A stretch of DNA of 64,000 bases from Tissierella sp. P1 (GCF_002266425.1 NZ_NPMN01000013.1:59886-123885); one strand, 5' to 3'; numbered from the stretch's first letter, positions 9,852 through 19,501 are shown. A program made the numbers and translations. Notes: generated by a model not told the origin, from the letters alone.

Positions 9852-11137
9852 TTGAAGAAAACATTAAATTAGCTCTAGCGTCATTAAGAGCTAATAAATT
9901 AAGATCAATACTCACCATGCTAGGAATAATAATTGGTATTATGTCTATAACTTCAATAGTATTTATAGGTAAAGCAATGACATCATCAGTAGCAAAAGAA
10001 TTATCTAGTTTTGGTAGTAGAAATATATTTATTAATATTCAAAAAAAAGATTCGGATATGATATTTTATGAAGATTTAAACGTGGAAGATTCTAATGGGA
10101 CACAAAGCAATACAGTTAAACCAAAATCGGATGATTTAATTAGTAACAGTATGATATCAGAAATTATAAATAAATTTCCAAAGGATATAGAAGGAATATC
10201 TATAAGTCAGCAAAAAAATCAAGCACAGGCTAGAGACGGAGATGAATATGCTAATATATCTATTTTAGGTGTAAATCAAGATTATTTTAAAGCAAATTCA
10301 ATTAAGATGATTTCAGGAAATTTTATTTCAAATCAGGATATGAAGAACTATAACAATGTTGCTGTTGTATCAGATTTGTTCGCAAAAAATTTATTTCCTA
10401 ATGAAGAAAACATTCTGGGACGAGATGTAAAAGTATATTCGAAAGATTCTATAGAATTATTTCAAATTATAGGAATTTATAAGCAGGATAATTCTGAATT
10501 TATGGAAGGTATGGGAGCTGAAAAGGATATGAGAACAACATTTTATATTCCTCTATCAACAGCAAAAGAAGATATAATCGAAAAAAATCACTCATCTATA
10601 ACTGTAATAGGTAAAGATGCGAAGAATATAGAAAACTTTACAGCAGCACTACAAAAACACTTTGACTCATTATATGAATATAATGAAGATTGGAAGGTAT
10701 CAGTAAGTAATATGTCATCTATGATAGGAATGGTAACTCAGACTTTAAAGAAAATATCAATGGCTATATCAGCAATTGCAGGTATATCTCTTTTGGTAGG
10801 AGGTATAGGTGTAATGAATATAATGCTTGTTTCAGTTACAGAAAGAACAAGAGAAATAGGAACAAAAAAAGCATTAGGAGCGAAAAGAAAGCATATACAG
10901 CTTCAATTTGTAATAGAAGCTATAATCATTTCATTTATAGGCGGTACAATCGGACTGTTTCTAGGAACAGTAATCGGATTAATTATTTCATTAGTATTTT
11001 CCGTTCCATTTATATTCTCGCCATGGGTAGCGATTATAAGTATTAGCTTCTCATTATTTATTGGTATATTCTTTGGATCATACCCTGCTAAAAAAGCAGC
11101 TAAGTTAGATCCAATAGAAGCCTTAAGATATGAATAA
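9848..11137 (+). CDS. MacB-like ABC transporter permease
   Basis: A 429-residue FtsX-fold permease. One membrane helix at about 18-40 is followed by a MacB-type extracellular domain of about 240 residues. Three C-terminal helices include GGIGVMNIMLVSVTERTREIG, the usual FtsX/MacB motif after the first of them. The C terminus AAKLDPIEALRYE is typical. Unlike E. coli MacB, the ATPase is a separate protein, which is normal in Firmicutes. It is probably regulated by the upstream two-component system. Confidence 0.92.
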   Translation: MIEENIKLALASLRANKLRSILTMLGIIIGIMSITSIVFIGKAMTSSVAKELSSFGSRNIFINIQKKDSDMIFYEDLNVEDSNGTQSNTVKPKSDDLISNSMISEIINKFPKDIEGISISQQKNQAQARDGDEYANISILGVNQDYFKANSIKMISGNFISNQDMKNYNNVAVVSDLFAKNLFPNEENILGRDVKVYSKDSIELFQIIGIYKQDNSEFMEGMGAEKDMRTTFYIPLSTAKEDIIEKNHSSITVIGKDAKNIENFTAALQKHFDSLYEYNEDWKVSVSNMSSMIGMVTQTLKKISMAISAIAGISLLVGGIGVMNIMLVSVTERTREIGTKKALGAKRKHIQLQFVIEAIIISFIGGTIGLFLGTVIGLIISLVFSVPFIFSPWVAIISISFSLFIGIFFGSYPAKKAAKLDPIEALRYE

Positions 11138-11405
11138 ACGCAGAAACTAATTTTCCTCAAATTAAATTATTGAAAGAAGCAAGTTATTTGCAGTTGGATA
11201 TGGCATAGTTTTTGATCCTTCATTATATATTCATATGGTAATTTTTATTCAATGCAGACTAGGAATTTATGCCATATTCATTGTTCGATATCATTTTCAA
11301 TCACAATTTTATTTTTGCAGAACTAAGATTATTTAATAAGATTTATCAAACTTATTGATTAATCCACATCAAACTTTAAATTATGAATCTATAGTTAGTT
11401 GCTGC

Positions 11406-13049
11406 TTAGGAATTATTATGGAAATATTTATACAACAAGGCTGCTAAAGTGTATTTTGTTATATTAGGATAAATAAATGGATCTACCTCTAGAATCTCTA
11501 TGATCTTATTCTTTCGTTGTGCTATTGTATTTTTATGGATGAATAATTCTTTCGCTGTCATTTGTGTATTAAGATTATTTTCTAGAAGTTTGGTTAGTGT
11601 ATATAAAAGTTCTGAGTCATTTAGATTATCATATTCTATAAGCTTGCCAAATAATTCCTTAATGATTTTATTTAACCAGTGAAGGTCTGAATTTTCAAAG
11701 ATAGAATGATATATTTCAATTTCATTATAGGAAGTACATTGAGGTACTGAAAATAATTTATTAGAGATTTTTATTGCAGTCTGTGCTTCATTATAACTTT
11801 TATAGATATACTTAAATTTTTCATAGTATTTACCTATACCAATAGAAACATCAATCTTATTTGTGGTTTTTATTTTTTCTATAAGATAATTGCTTATTTT
11901 AAGGGCTTTTTCCTTTGTGGTTTTCTCATCTATATCCTTATATAATAATAAAATAATCTTATCACTATAGTCTATAATAATGTACTCATCAACTTTCATA
12001 GAGATATTATTTTCGACAGTTTGGAAAATATATTTTTTAAGTTGAATCAAATAGGATTCAGATCTATTTTCTGATAACGAGTTAAAATCATATATATCTA
12101 TTACAATGGCTAATTTTAATAGGTCAACATTATAGCCTAGTCCTAAGCCTCTTTTTATAGTCATTTCTTCATTAACTGGCTCTTTGCTTATTAAGTCAAT
12201 AATAAATTCCTTTTTTACGGATATTTTATAATCCCTTCTATTTATATTGTTTAAGGTTACCATTGAGATGAAGTTTTTAGTTTGATTAATTGCTATCCAA
12301 TCTAAATCATTTAATTTTTTAGTAAGGAAGATTGCCAATATACCATAATATCTAAAATTACTTATTATAGGTGTTAGTAGCCATTGAATTGCTCCATCTT
12401 TATGATTGATATATAAATCCTTTTTATCTAGAAAGGTATTAAAATTATTATTTATTTGTTCTATAATAAAGGATTTTACTTCTTTGCTTTCTTTATCAAT
12501 GCTTTTCTGAAAGACACAATTCTGATTGCAATCAAAATAGAATATAGGTCTATTTATTAGGTCATAAAGTGTCTCTAAAATATTTGTAGGATCTTGCTTA
12601 TCTATTATTGTCTCTGACATGACATCATATATTCTCAAAGTCTGTTTTAATTCTTTATTATGATTATATAAGAGAGTATCCATAATAGGTGAAATAATAT
12701 CAATATAGGCTAGATCAGCTGGAGCTAAAATAAGAGGAAAATCCAGTTCGCTGCAAATATCTATAAGTTCTTGGGAAACTCTATCTAGTATTAATCCTAC
12801 ATGAGATAAAATAAGACCACTTGCCCCGACGCTTTTTAACATCTTGATAACTTCTATCTGCTTTTTTGTATCTGTACGTATGGAGTAAAAGGCAGATATC
12901 AATAATTCAGAATTTTTTATAAATGGTGTTGCTTCGGGAATTTCTAATACACTTACACTTCGTATTTTATTATTCAGATTTTTTTCGCCAGATAAAATTT
13001 TTGACCCTTTCATAATATCTAGTTTCATTATTTCATTTAACTCAAGCAT
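11406..13049 (-). CDS. PucR-family transcriptional regulator
   Basis: A 547-residue regulator. The N-terminal 125 residues match the PucR ligand-sensing domain (LNNKIRSVSVLEIPEATPFIKNSELLIS). The middle (about 300-420) resembles the CdaR GGDEF-like domain (IGIGKYYEKFKYIYKSYNEAQTAI). The C terminus has a PucR helix-turn-helix (MTAKELFIHKNTIAQRKNKI). PucR relatives activate purine, allantoin or other nitrogen-compound catabolism on binding a pathway metabolite. It is divergent from the DUF917/permease genes, which it probably controls. Confidence 0.9.
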   Translation of the reverse strand: MLELNEIMKLDIMKGSKILSGEKNLNNKIRSVSVLEIPEATPFIKNSELLISAFYSIRTDTKKQIEVIKMLKSVGASGLILSHVGLILDRVSQELIDICSELDFPLILAPADLAYIDIISPIMDTLLYNHNKELKQTLRIYDVMSETIIDKQDPTNILETLYDLINRPIFYFDCNQNCVFQKSIDKESKEVKSFIIEQINNNFNTFLDKKDLYINHKDGAIQWLLTPIISNFRYYGILAIFLTKKLNDLDWIAINQTKNFISMVTLNNINRRDYKISVKKEFIIDLISKEPVNEEMTIKRGLGLGYNVDLLKLAIVIDIYDFNSLSENRSESYLIQLKKYIFQTVENNISMKVDEYIIIDYSDKIILLLYKDIDEKTTKEKALKISNYLIEKIKTTNKIDVSIGIGKYYEKFKYIYKSYNEAQTAIKISNKLFSVPQCTSYNEIEIYHSIFENSDLHWLNKIIKELFGKLIEYDNLNDSELLYTLTKLLENNLNTQMTAKELFIHKNTIAQRKNKIIEILEVDPFIYPNITKYTLAALLYKYFHNNS

Positions 13050-13362
13050 AAGATCACTCCTAATGATTTAGATTAGCCGAAAAATTAATCTTTAATATAG
13101 TTTATTTGTATAAGTATATCATTACTGTACCAAGGATGATTGAAGAATATGCAGTATTATATTTCAGGATATAAACTGTGTCTTTTTCAGTACAAATAGC
13201 ATGGAAAGATTATTTGAGTCAGATAATACATCAATGTATATATAGCACAAACAATATCAAAATTTATGTGCACATACACATTTTAAACTATAGTATGATT
13301 ATACCATAGAAAAATAAATAAGGTGAATTCATAAGATAAGTGATTAAAAGGAGGCTTAAATA
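13050..13362. promoter_or_regulatory. divergent regulatory region PucR / DUF917
   Basis: A 313-base intergenic region holding both promoters. Two inverted repeats stand out: the perfect 12-bp palindrome TATGTGCACATA (13265-13276) and a 22-bp imperfect palindrome at 13288-13309 in which nine of eleven positions pair. Both lie 50-100 bases upstream of the DUF917 start and are candidate operators for the PucR-type protein. No experimental motif is known to me for this regulator. Confidence 0.45.
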
Positions 13363-14493
13363 ATGGCAACAAAAAGTCTAACAAACAGGGTAGAAGTAGA
13401 AGATTTCGTAAGAGGTTGTACATTTTATGGAACTGGTGGTGGGGGATTACCAAGTAATGGAATAGACTCATTGATGTCGGAAATCGAAAAGGGAAATAAA
13501 GTTGGATGGATTGATGTAAATGAAATAGATGATGATGCTATAACAGTATGTCCATTTTTAATGGGTTCTATTGCTCCTCATATAGATGAAGTAAAAAAGG
13601 AAATGAAAGGATTTGGATTAACTGATTCTGTTAATAAGGAAAAAGAGAGATTAGGTAAAGCAGTAGCTGAACTTTCAAAGTACACAGGGAAGAAAATAGG
13701 AGCTGTGGTACCTATTGAGTTAGGCGGAGCTAATACGCCAGGACCTTTGGCTGCTGGTATATTAAATGGAATCCCTTGTGTAGATGGAGACTATACTGGA
13801 AGAGCTATACCAGAAATTTTGCAGACAACACCTTATATCAATGGGAAGGTTTTATGGCCAGTAGCATCTGTAGATGAATTTGATAACATTTGCATAATTG
13901 ATAAAGCTATTAACTATAGAATGGTAGAGAGGATAGGCAAACTAATAGCTTCAGGGGCATATGGATTAGCTGGTCAAGCTGGATTCCTAATGACTGGTAA
14001 AGAGATGAAAGAAATTATTATCCCTGGTACTCTTACTGAATGTTATGAATTAGGAAAGATGATAAGGGAGTCCAGAGAAAATGATCTTAACCCTATTGAT
14101 GAAATAATTAAAAAATTAGATGGATACTTATTAGCAAAAGGTACAGTAACTGGAAAGGATACTGAAGACAAACTAGGATATTACTGGGGAACCCATACTA
14201 TTATAGGTAAGGAAGAGTTTAAGGATAATATATATAAAATCTGGTTTAAAAATGAAAATCATATAATGTGGGAAAACGATAAACCTATTATAACAAGTCC
14301 TGATATAATTGTTGTAGTAGACGCTAAAACCGGTGAACCATATGCTAATCCAGTGCTAAAAGTTGGTGATGAAGTCTGTGTCATTGGTTTAAAAGCAAGA
14401 GAAATATTTAAATCAGAAAAGGGAATTGGAGTACTAGGACCAAGATACTTTGGATATGATATAGATTATATGCCTATAGAAGAACGTCTTTAA
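13363..14493 (+). CDS. DUF917 (S-methyl-thiohydantoin desulfurase-like) protein
   Basis: A 376-residue cytosolic protein of the DUF917 family. Conserved segments include FYGTGGGGLPSNG near the N terminus, PIELGGANTPGPLAAGILNGIPCVDGD at about 127-153 and the C-terminal VCVIGLKAREIFKSEKGIGVLGPRYFGYD. The family is related to hydantoinase/N-methylhydantoinase-like enzymes, and one Pfam domain name refers to S-methyl thiohydantoin desulfurase. It is commonly found beside nucleobase permeases. The AAAAGGAGG site fixes the ATG. The true substrate is unknown; a cyclic ureide or hydantoin-like compound is inferred from the neighbouring NCS1 permease and PucR regulator. Confidence 0.85.
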   Translation: MATKSLTNRVEVEDFVRGCTFYGTGGGGLPSNGIDSLMSEIEKGNKVGWIDVNEIDDDAITVCPFLMGSIAPHIDEVKKEMKGFGLTDSVNKEKERLGKAVAELSKYTGKKIGAVVPIELGGANTPGPLAAGILNGIPCVDGDYTGRAIPEILQTTPYINGKVLWPVASVDEFDNICIIDKAINYRMVERIGKLIASGAYGLAGQAGFLMTGKEMKEIIIPGTLTECYELGKMIRESRENDLNPIDEIIKKLDGYLLAKGTVTGKDTEDKLGYYWGTHTIIGKEEFKDNIYKIWFKNENHIMWENDKPIITSPDIIVVVDAKTGEPYANPVLKVGDEVCVIGLKAREIFKSEKGIGVLGPRYFGYDIDYMPIEERL

Positions 14494-14591
14494 TTGATAA
14501 GGTTATCTTGATGGAATATATTGAGATAGCCTATATCAGAATTTAAGTTTACTTATGCTGACTATAAACTTTAAAATAGGGGGGTAACTAA

Positions 14592-15875
14592 GTGGATGAT
14601 AAGTTAAGATACAATGAGGAGAAGGAAGACCAATTTTACGATTATCCTGACAGACCAGTACCTAGTAATAAAAGACGCTCACAGATAAATATTGCGGTAG
14701 TTACTACTGGAATGGCAGTAGCTATGTCTACACTTTATACAGGTGCATCTTTAGCTCAAACATTGTCTTATAGAGATGCGGTCCTATCAATAGTTATAGG
14801 TTGTATTATTCTTGGAATTATAGCAGCTTTTACTGGAGGGATTGGCGCCAGCAAAGGTGTATCTTTTTCAATGTTAGCTAGAAAACCCTTTGGAAGAGAA
14901 GGGTCAAAGATTGTAGGCTTAGTATTTGCCATTTCAATGTTAGGCTGGTTTTCTTATCAATGTGGATATTTTGGGGAAACTATTCACCTATTAGTACCTA
15001 ATGCAAAGTGGGCAGATCCTAAAATAGCTGCTTTATGGGGTGGCATACTGATGATGTCCACAGCTATTATTGGTTTTAAAGGTATGACAGCTTTGAGTAT
15101 GATTGCATCTCCTTTGCTGTTGGGTATGTGTCTATATTCTGGTATTCATGCTATCAACCAATATGGGTATAGTGCTATAGTTCAATCTAGTGTTGATAAT
15201 CCAGCATCCTTAGGAATAGGTATAACTATAGTTGTAGGTGGATGGATTACGGGAGCTATTTTACAGCCAGATATTTCTAGATATGCTAAATCACCAAAGC
15301 ATAACGGGATTGGTATTGTTATTGCTATGATAATATTTGCAGTTGCTAACTGGGGTGGTTTAGTAATAGCAAAAGCTACTATGGCATCAACTATTATGGA
15401 TGGCTTAATCATTTTAGGTTTAGGAACCATAGCTTTGATGATAGTAATACTTGGGCAATGGACAAGTAACGATAATAACTTATATTCTGCTGCTTTAGGA
15501 ATTATCAATATAAAGCCTGGAATTAATAAGCATAAGATTACTGCAGTTTGTGGAATTATTTTCACTTTAGTTGCCACATTTGGTATACAAAATTACTTTA
15601 TTTATTTCTTAGAATTATTAGGTACATTTTTACCTCCTTTTGGTGGTGTATTAATAGCTGATTATTATATATTAAAGGAGCAAGAAAAATATAAGTTTGA
15701 TGGAGAACATGAATATGAAAAAATAAAGCCAATTGCTTTCATTTCAGTAATTGTAGGCGGATTATTTTCATATATATTTAAATTCGGCTCTACGGCCATA
15801 AATTCAATATTAATATCTATGGTTGTATATATAATTTTATCAACTATGATTAAGAAGTCTGATATTAATAATTAA
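14592..15875 (+). CDS. NCS1-family nucleobase permease (CodB-like)
   Basis: A 427-residue membrane protein of the nucleobase-cation symporter-1 group, similar to cytosine permeases. It has about 12 hydrophobic segments; the soluble N terminus ends in DRPVPSNKRRSQINIAVV. Typical blocks are GWFSYQCGYFGETIHLL, GWITGAILQPDISRYAKSPKH and GTFLPPFGGVLIADYYIL. The start is GTG 14592 after a TAGGGGGG site. It follows the DUF917 gene by about 100 bases in the same direction and probably imports the compound that DUF917 and the downstream enzymes degrade. Confidence 0.9.
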   Translation: MDDKLRYNEEKEDQFYDYPDRPVPSNKRRSQINIAVVTTGMAVAMSTLYTGASLAQTLSYRDAVLSIVIGCIILGIIAAFTGGIGASKGVSFSMLARKPFGREGSKIVGLVFAISMLGWFSYQCGYFGETIHLLVPNAKWADPKIAALWGGILMMSTAIIGFKGMTALSMIASPLLLGMCLYSGIHAINQYGYSAIVQSSVDNPASLGIGITIVVGGWITGAILQPDISRYAKSPKHNGIGIVIAMIIFAVANWGGLVIAKATMASTIMDGLIILGLGTIALMIVILGQWTSNDNNLYSAALGIINIKPGINKHKITAVCGIIFTLVATFGIQNYFIYFLELLGTFLPPFGGVLIADYYILKEQEKYKFDGEHEYEKIKPIAFISVIVGGLFSYIFKFGSTAINSILISMVVYIILSTMIKKSDINN

Positions 15876-15879
15876 ATAT

Positions 15880-15925
15880 CATAAGCAAAAAATCCTACAA
15901 GAAATTTCTTGTAGGATTGCTTATG
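15880..15925. other. long palindromic hairpin downstream of NCS1 permease
   Basis: A 28-base perfect palindrome (15891-15918) is extended by an outer stem CATAAGC/GCTTATG (15880-15886 with 15919-15925), leaving four unpaired A residues on the left side. On the plus strand no T tract follows, whereas the complementary strand has one. It may act as a terminator for the opposite strand or as an mRNA 3'-end stabiliser. Confidence 0.55.
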
Positions 15926-15935
15926 AACACTGCAC

Positions 15936-16101
15936 ACTAATGATCATGACCCCAAAAAGTTGTATACATTAAATTAAGTTATTTTGGACTGAACCGGATT
16001 AAGTAGAATTGACAAATGGTCCATCTACTAATTTATACGTATATTAAAAGGAGTTCAGTCCAATCAAAAAGTCGAATTTATTGTTTAACTTTTGAGGGGT
16101 A
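15936..16101. repeat. IS3-like relic or MITE-like element, copy B
   Basis: The left end TGACCCCAAAAAGTTG (15947-15962) matches the relic at 4232. About 140 bases on, AACTTTTGAGGGGTA (16087-16101) is an imperfect inverted copy. Inside, TTGGACTGAAC (15984-15994) is matched in inverse by GTTCAGTCCAA (16053-16063). No transposase is present. This is either a deleted IS or a small non-autonomous element. The rest of the 15876-16214 gap holds the 15880 hairpin and a TATAAT-like box near 16172 before the Tm-1-like gene. Confidence 0.5.
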
Positions 16102-16214
16102 CTTCATAAGATCGAGCCATCTATTTTATAGGGACATTTTCAGAATAATGCAAAAAAATATATATTTAGGGTATAATTTATTATACTGAATCTAAATAAG
16201 AAAGGGGTTTTTAG

Positions 16215-17429
16215 ATGAAAACCATTGCTATTGCAGGAACCTTTGATTCTAAGGGAAAGGAATTTTCCTATGTAAAGAATATTTTAGAAGGATTGGGTTT
16301 AAAGACTTTTACAATACACTGTGGTGTATTTGAGCCTATGTTTGAAACAGACGTATCAAATGAAGAAGTTGCAGGAGAGGTAGGTGCTGATATTAAAGAA
16401 ATTGCAGCCAAAAGGGATAGGGCATTAGGAACTGAAGTCTTATCAAAGGGAATGGAAAAATTAATACCAAGGTTATATGCAGAGGGTAAATTTCATGGAA
16501 TAATTTCTTTTGGAGGAAGTGGAGGTACTTCTTTAGTTACTCCTGGTATGAGGGCTTTGCCAATAGGAGTACCAAAGGTTATGGTATCTACAGTTGCTTC
16601 AGGAAATACTCAGCAATATGTAGGCACTAGTGATATTATGATGTATCCTTCAATCGTTGATGTATCTGGTCTAAACTCAGTTTCCACTAAGATTTTTACA
16701 AATGCTGCCTTTGCAATTGCGGGAATGGTAAAGTTTGAACATGAGGAAAAGATAGAGAAAAAACCTTTGGTTGCTGCAACTATGTTTGGTGTAACTACGC
16801 CTTGTGTAGACAAGGCTAGGGAATACTTGGAGGAACAAGGTTATGAGGTATTAGTATTCCATGCAACTGGTACAGGCGGAAAGACTATGGAGAGACTTAT
16901 AGAGGACGGATTCTTTGATGGTGTACTTGATTTAACTACAACTGAATGGTGTGATGAGTTAGTTGGAGGGGTTTTAGCTGCAGGACCTCATAGATTAGAA
17001 GCTGCGGGAAAACATAAAGTTCCACAGGTCGTATCTCTTGGAGCTTTGGATATGGTAAACTTTGGTCCTATAGATACTGTTCCTAAAGAATTTGCTGGAA
17101 GAAAGTTGTATAAACATAATCCCACTGTAACCTTAATGCGTACTACTGTAGAAGAAAATAAAAAATTAGGTGAAATAATTTCTGAAAAGCTAAATAGTGC
17201 AAAGGGTTCAACTGCTTTAATAGTTCCACTTAGAGGTGTTTCTATGATTGATGTAGAAGGGCAACCATTCTATGGGCCAGAGGAAGATAAGATATTGTTT
17301 GATACTATTAGAAAAAATATTGATAAAAATAAGGTAGAGTTAATTGAGATAGATTTAGACATTAATGATAAAGAATTTGCAGTAACAGCTGCGAAAAAAC
17401 TAGTTGAATTTATGAAAGTTAATAATTAA
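16215..17429 (+). CDS. Tm-1-like ATP-binding domain protein (UPF0261)
   Basis: A 404-residue protein of the Tm-1-like/UPF0261 family, named after the N-terminal half of tomato virus-resistance protein Tm-1. Typical parts are IAGTFDSKGKEFSYVK at the N terminus, ISFGGSGGTSLVTPGMRALPIGVPKVMVST in the middle and HATGTGGKTMERLIEDG later, consistent with a nucleotide-binding Rossmann-like protein. In bacteria it is regularly followed by a PEP-hydrolase-like TIM-barrel gene, as here (26 bases later). Its reaction is not established. Neighbours suggest a role in catabolism of a nucleobase-like compound. Confidence 0.9.
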   Translation: MKTIAIAGTFDSKGKEFSYVKNILEGLGLKTFTIHCGVFEPMFETDVSNEEVAGEVGADIKEIAAKRDRALGTEVLSKGMEKLIPRLYAEGKFHGIISFGGSGGTSLVTPGMRALPIGVPKVMVSTVASGNTQQYVGTSDIMMYPSIVDVSGLNSVSTKIFTNAAFAIAGMVKFEHEEKIEKKPLVAATMFGVTTPCVDKAREYLEEQGYEVLVFHATGTGGKTMERLIEDGFFDGVLDLTTTEWCDELVGGVLAAGPHRLEAAGKHKVPQVVSLGALDMVNFGPIDTVPKEFAGRKLYKHNPTVTLMRTTVEENKKLGEIISEKLNSAKGSTALIVPLRGVSMIDVEGQPFYGPEEDKILFDTIRKNIDKNKVELIEIDLDINDKEFAVTAAKKLVEFMKVNN

Positions 17430-17455
17430 TTATATAAGATAGGAGGAATAAGATA

Positions 17456-18277
17456 ATGGCTAGAGCTGAGGTACTTAAGAAATTAAAAGATGAGGTAGCA
17501 AAGGGTAATATTATCTTAGGGGCAGGTGCTGGAACAGGTATATCGGCAAAAAGCGGGGAAGCAGGTGGCGTAGATTTAATTATTATCTACAATTCTGGTA
17601 GATATAGAATGGCAGGACGTGGATCATTAGCAGGACTTCTTTCATACGGTGATGCAAATCAAATTGTAGTAGATATGGGAAATGAGGTTTTACCTGTAGT
17701 TAAGCACACCCCTGTACTTGCTGGAGTTTGCGGTACTGATCCATTCCGAATAATGGATGTTTTTTTGAAACAGTTAAAGGAGCAGGGTTTTGCAGGAGTA
17801 CAAAACTTTCCAACTGTAGGATTGATAGATGGAGTATTTAGACAGAATCTAGAGGAAACTGGTATGGGCTATGATCTTGAAGTGGATATGATAAGAAAGG
17901 CTCACGAATTAGATATGCTTACTACTCCATATGTATTTGACACTGAACAGGCTAAGAAAATGGCAGAAGCTGGCGCAGATATTTTAGTTGCCCATATGGG
18001 ACTTACTACAAAGGGAACTATTGGAGCAAAGACAGCTTTAACTTTAGATGATTCGGTAAAGAAGGTTCAAGAGATTTGTGATGCTGGTAAGTCTATAAAC
18101 CCTGATATTATGATACTTTGTCATGGTGGACCTATTGCTGAGCCAGAGGATGCAGCTTATGTGCTTCAAAGAACTAAAGGTGTAGATGGTTTCTTTGGTG
18201 CATCTAGTATTGAGCGTTTTGCTACTGAAGTAGGAATCAAGAAACAGGCAGAGATGTTTAAGGAAATTAAGAAATAA
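17456..18277 (+). CDS. phosphoenolpyruvate hydrolase-family TIM-barrel protein
   Basis: A 273-residue protein matching the PEP hydrolase family (C-terminal Tm-1-like TIM barrel). Visible blocks are [64 protein letters not shown] and the C-terminal [18 protein letters not shown] with [10 protein letters not shown]. An AGGAGG site precedes the ATG. In plants the two domains are fused in Tm-1; here they are consecutive genes and likely form one complex. The substrate is unknown. Confidence 0.9.
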   Translation: MARAEVLKKLKDEVAKGNIILGAGAGTGISAKSGEAGGVDLIIIYNSGRYRMAGRGSLAGLLSYGDANQIVVDMGNEVLPVVKHTPVLAGVCGTDPFRIMDVFLKQLKEQGFAGVQNFPTVGLIDGVFRQNLEETGMGYDLEVDMIRKAHELDMLTTPYVFDTEQAKKMAEAGADILVAHMGLTTKGTIGAKTALTLDDSVKKVQEICDAGKSINPDIMILCHGGPIAEPEDAAYVLQRTKGVDGFFGASSIERFATEVGIKKQAEMFKEIKK

Positions 18278-18284
18278 CGAAAAG

Positions 18285-18345
18285 AAAATAGAGTAGAAGG
18301 TAATCGTTAATTTTAATTACTTTCTACTCTATTTTCATTATTTTC
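18285..18345 (+). terminator. intrinsic terminator of Tm-1/PEP-hydrolase genes
   Basis: Bases 18285-18304 pair with 18316-18335 over 20 positions with one mismatch, followed by a T-rich tract. The stem is A/T-rich at its base, so it may work on both strands. Confidence 0.8.
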
Positions 18346-18496
18346 TTTTCAGGGATAACCTTTATAATTATGTAAAAGGCTATAGATGAATTTCCCACTT
18401 TAGTACTATATCATAGAAACAATATATTTGATATTATCTATATTAAACATAAGTACTAATTTACATTAGTGCATAAAAATAAAGGGAGGAATTGAA

Positions 18497-19489
18497 GTGA
18501 AAAAATTAAAACCAATCTTATCAATAATTGCTCTAACAGCCCTTATCGCTGCGACACCAGTGTTTGGACAAGCAAATAATGGGAAAAACAATTCTAATAA
18601 TGGTAAGCAACCTGTAAAAGAAGAAAAAGTAAAAGAAGAAAAAGTAAAAGAAGAAAAGATAAAAGAGGAAAAAGAAAAAAATAATAATGGCAACAATGGG
18701 GATAATAACAAAGCCAATCCAGGGAAAGGACAAGATAAGTCTTGGAAAGAGGCAAAGGATTTAGTAGAAGCAGAAAAAGATGCTTTAGAAGTTAAAAAGG
18801 ATGAACTTGAAACTGAAAAAGATGAGCTTGAAAAACAACTTGAGGAAGCTGAAACTAATGGGAATAAAGAGCTTGCAGAGCAGCTTAAAACTCAAATTAG
18901 TGAGATAGAAAAACAAAGATTAGAGATTAAGTCAGAAATGAAAAACACTATAAATTTAATGAAAGAAGTAGTCAAAAATAGATATAGTATTGAAGAACTT
19001 GAGGAACTTAGAAAAATTAGTGATGAGCTAAAAGAACAAAATGAAGATATCATAGTTATACCAGTAGAAAACATCAGTACCAATAAAGATATTAAATTCG
19101 ATACGCCACCAGTAATAAAAGAAGGAAGAACTTTAATTCCTGTCAGAGCATTAACTCAGGGATTTGGAGCTGAAGTAGAGTGGAAATCCGAAGAAAAGAA
19201 AGTAACTATTACAAAGGGAGATAAGGAGATAGTATTATATCTTGATAATAAAACTGCCACAGTAAATGGAGAGAAAGTTGAATTAGAAGTTCCTTCAACA
19301 GCATATAATAATCGTACTTATGTACCTCTAAGATTTATTATAGAAAATTTAGGGCTAAAAATTGATTATGATGAAGATACAGGATTAATAGAAATAGACG
19401 ATGAAGATGATAAAGATATTGATAATAAAGACAACGATGATGATGTTGATAATGTAGAAGATATAAAAGAAGATGATTCCCAGGAATAA
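18497..19489 (+). CDS. secreted stalk-domain (copper amine oxidase N-terminal-like) protein
   Basis: A 330-residue exported protein starting at GTG 18497 after AAAGGGAGGA. A signal peptide (1-24, ending near ATPVFG) is followed by low-complexity lysine/glutamate repeats (KEEKV/KEEKI units, about 38-58), a coiled coil (about 80-180) and a stalk domain (about 190-305) with PPVIKEGRTLIPVRALTQGFG and AYNNRTYVPLRFIIENLG, the twin signature of the copper amine oxidase N-terminal-like domain. The tail is strongly acidic (Asp/Asn-rich). Such proteins are envelope-associated and non-enzymatic. It stands alone between terminators. Confidence 0.85.
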   Translation: MKKLKPILSIIALTALIAATPVFGQANNGKNNSNNGKQPVKEEKVKEEKVKEEKIKEEKEKNNNGNNGDNNKANPGKGQDKSWKEAKDLVEAEKDALEVKKDELETEKDELEKQLEEAETNGNKELAEQLKTQISEIEKQRLEIKSEMKNTINLMKEVVKNRYSIEELEELRKISDELKEQNEDIIVIPVENISTNKDIKFDTPPVIKEGRTLIPVRALTQGFGAEVEWKSEEKKVTITKGDKEIVLYLDNKTATVNGEKVELEVPSTAYNNRTYVPLRFIIENLGLKIDYDEDTGLIEIDDEDDKDIDNKDNDDDVDNVEDIKEDDSQE

Positions 19490-19501
19490 ATTCAATCAAG
19501 G

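Noticed and set aside
11138..11405. Inverted pair TATGGCATA/TATGCCATA around 11199-11276 considered as terminator or operator
   Set aside because: The stem is short, the loop is about 60 bases, and no T tract follows.
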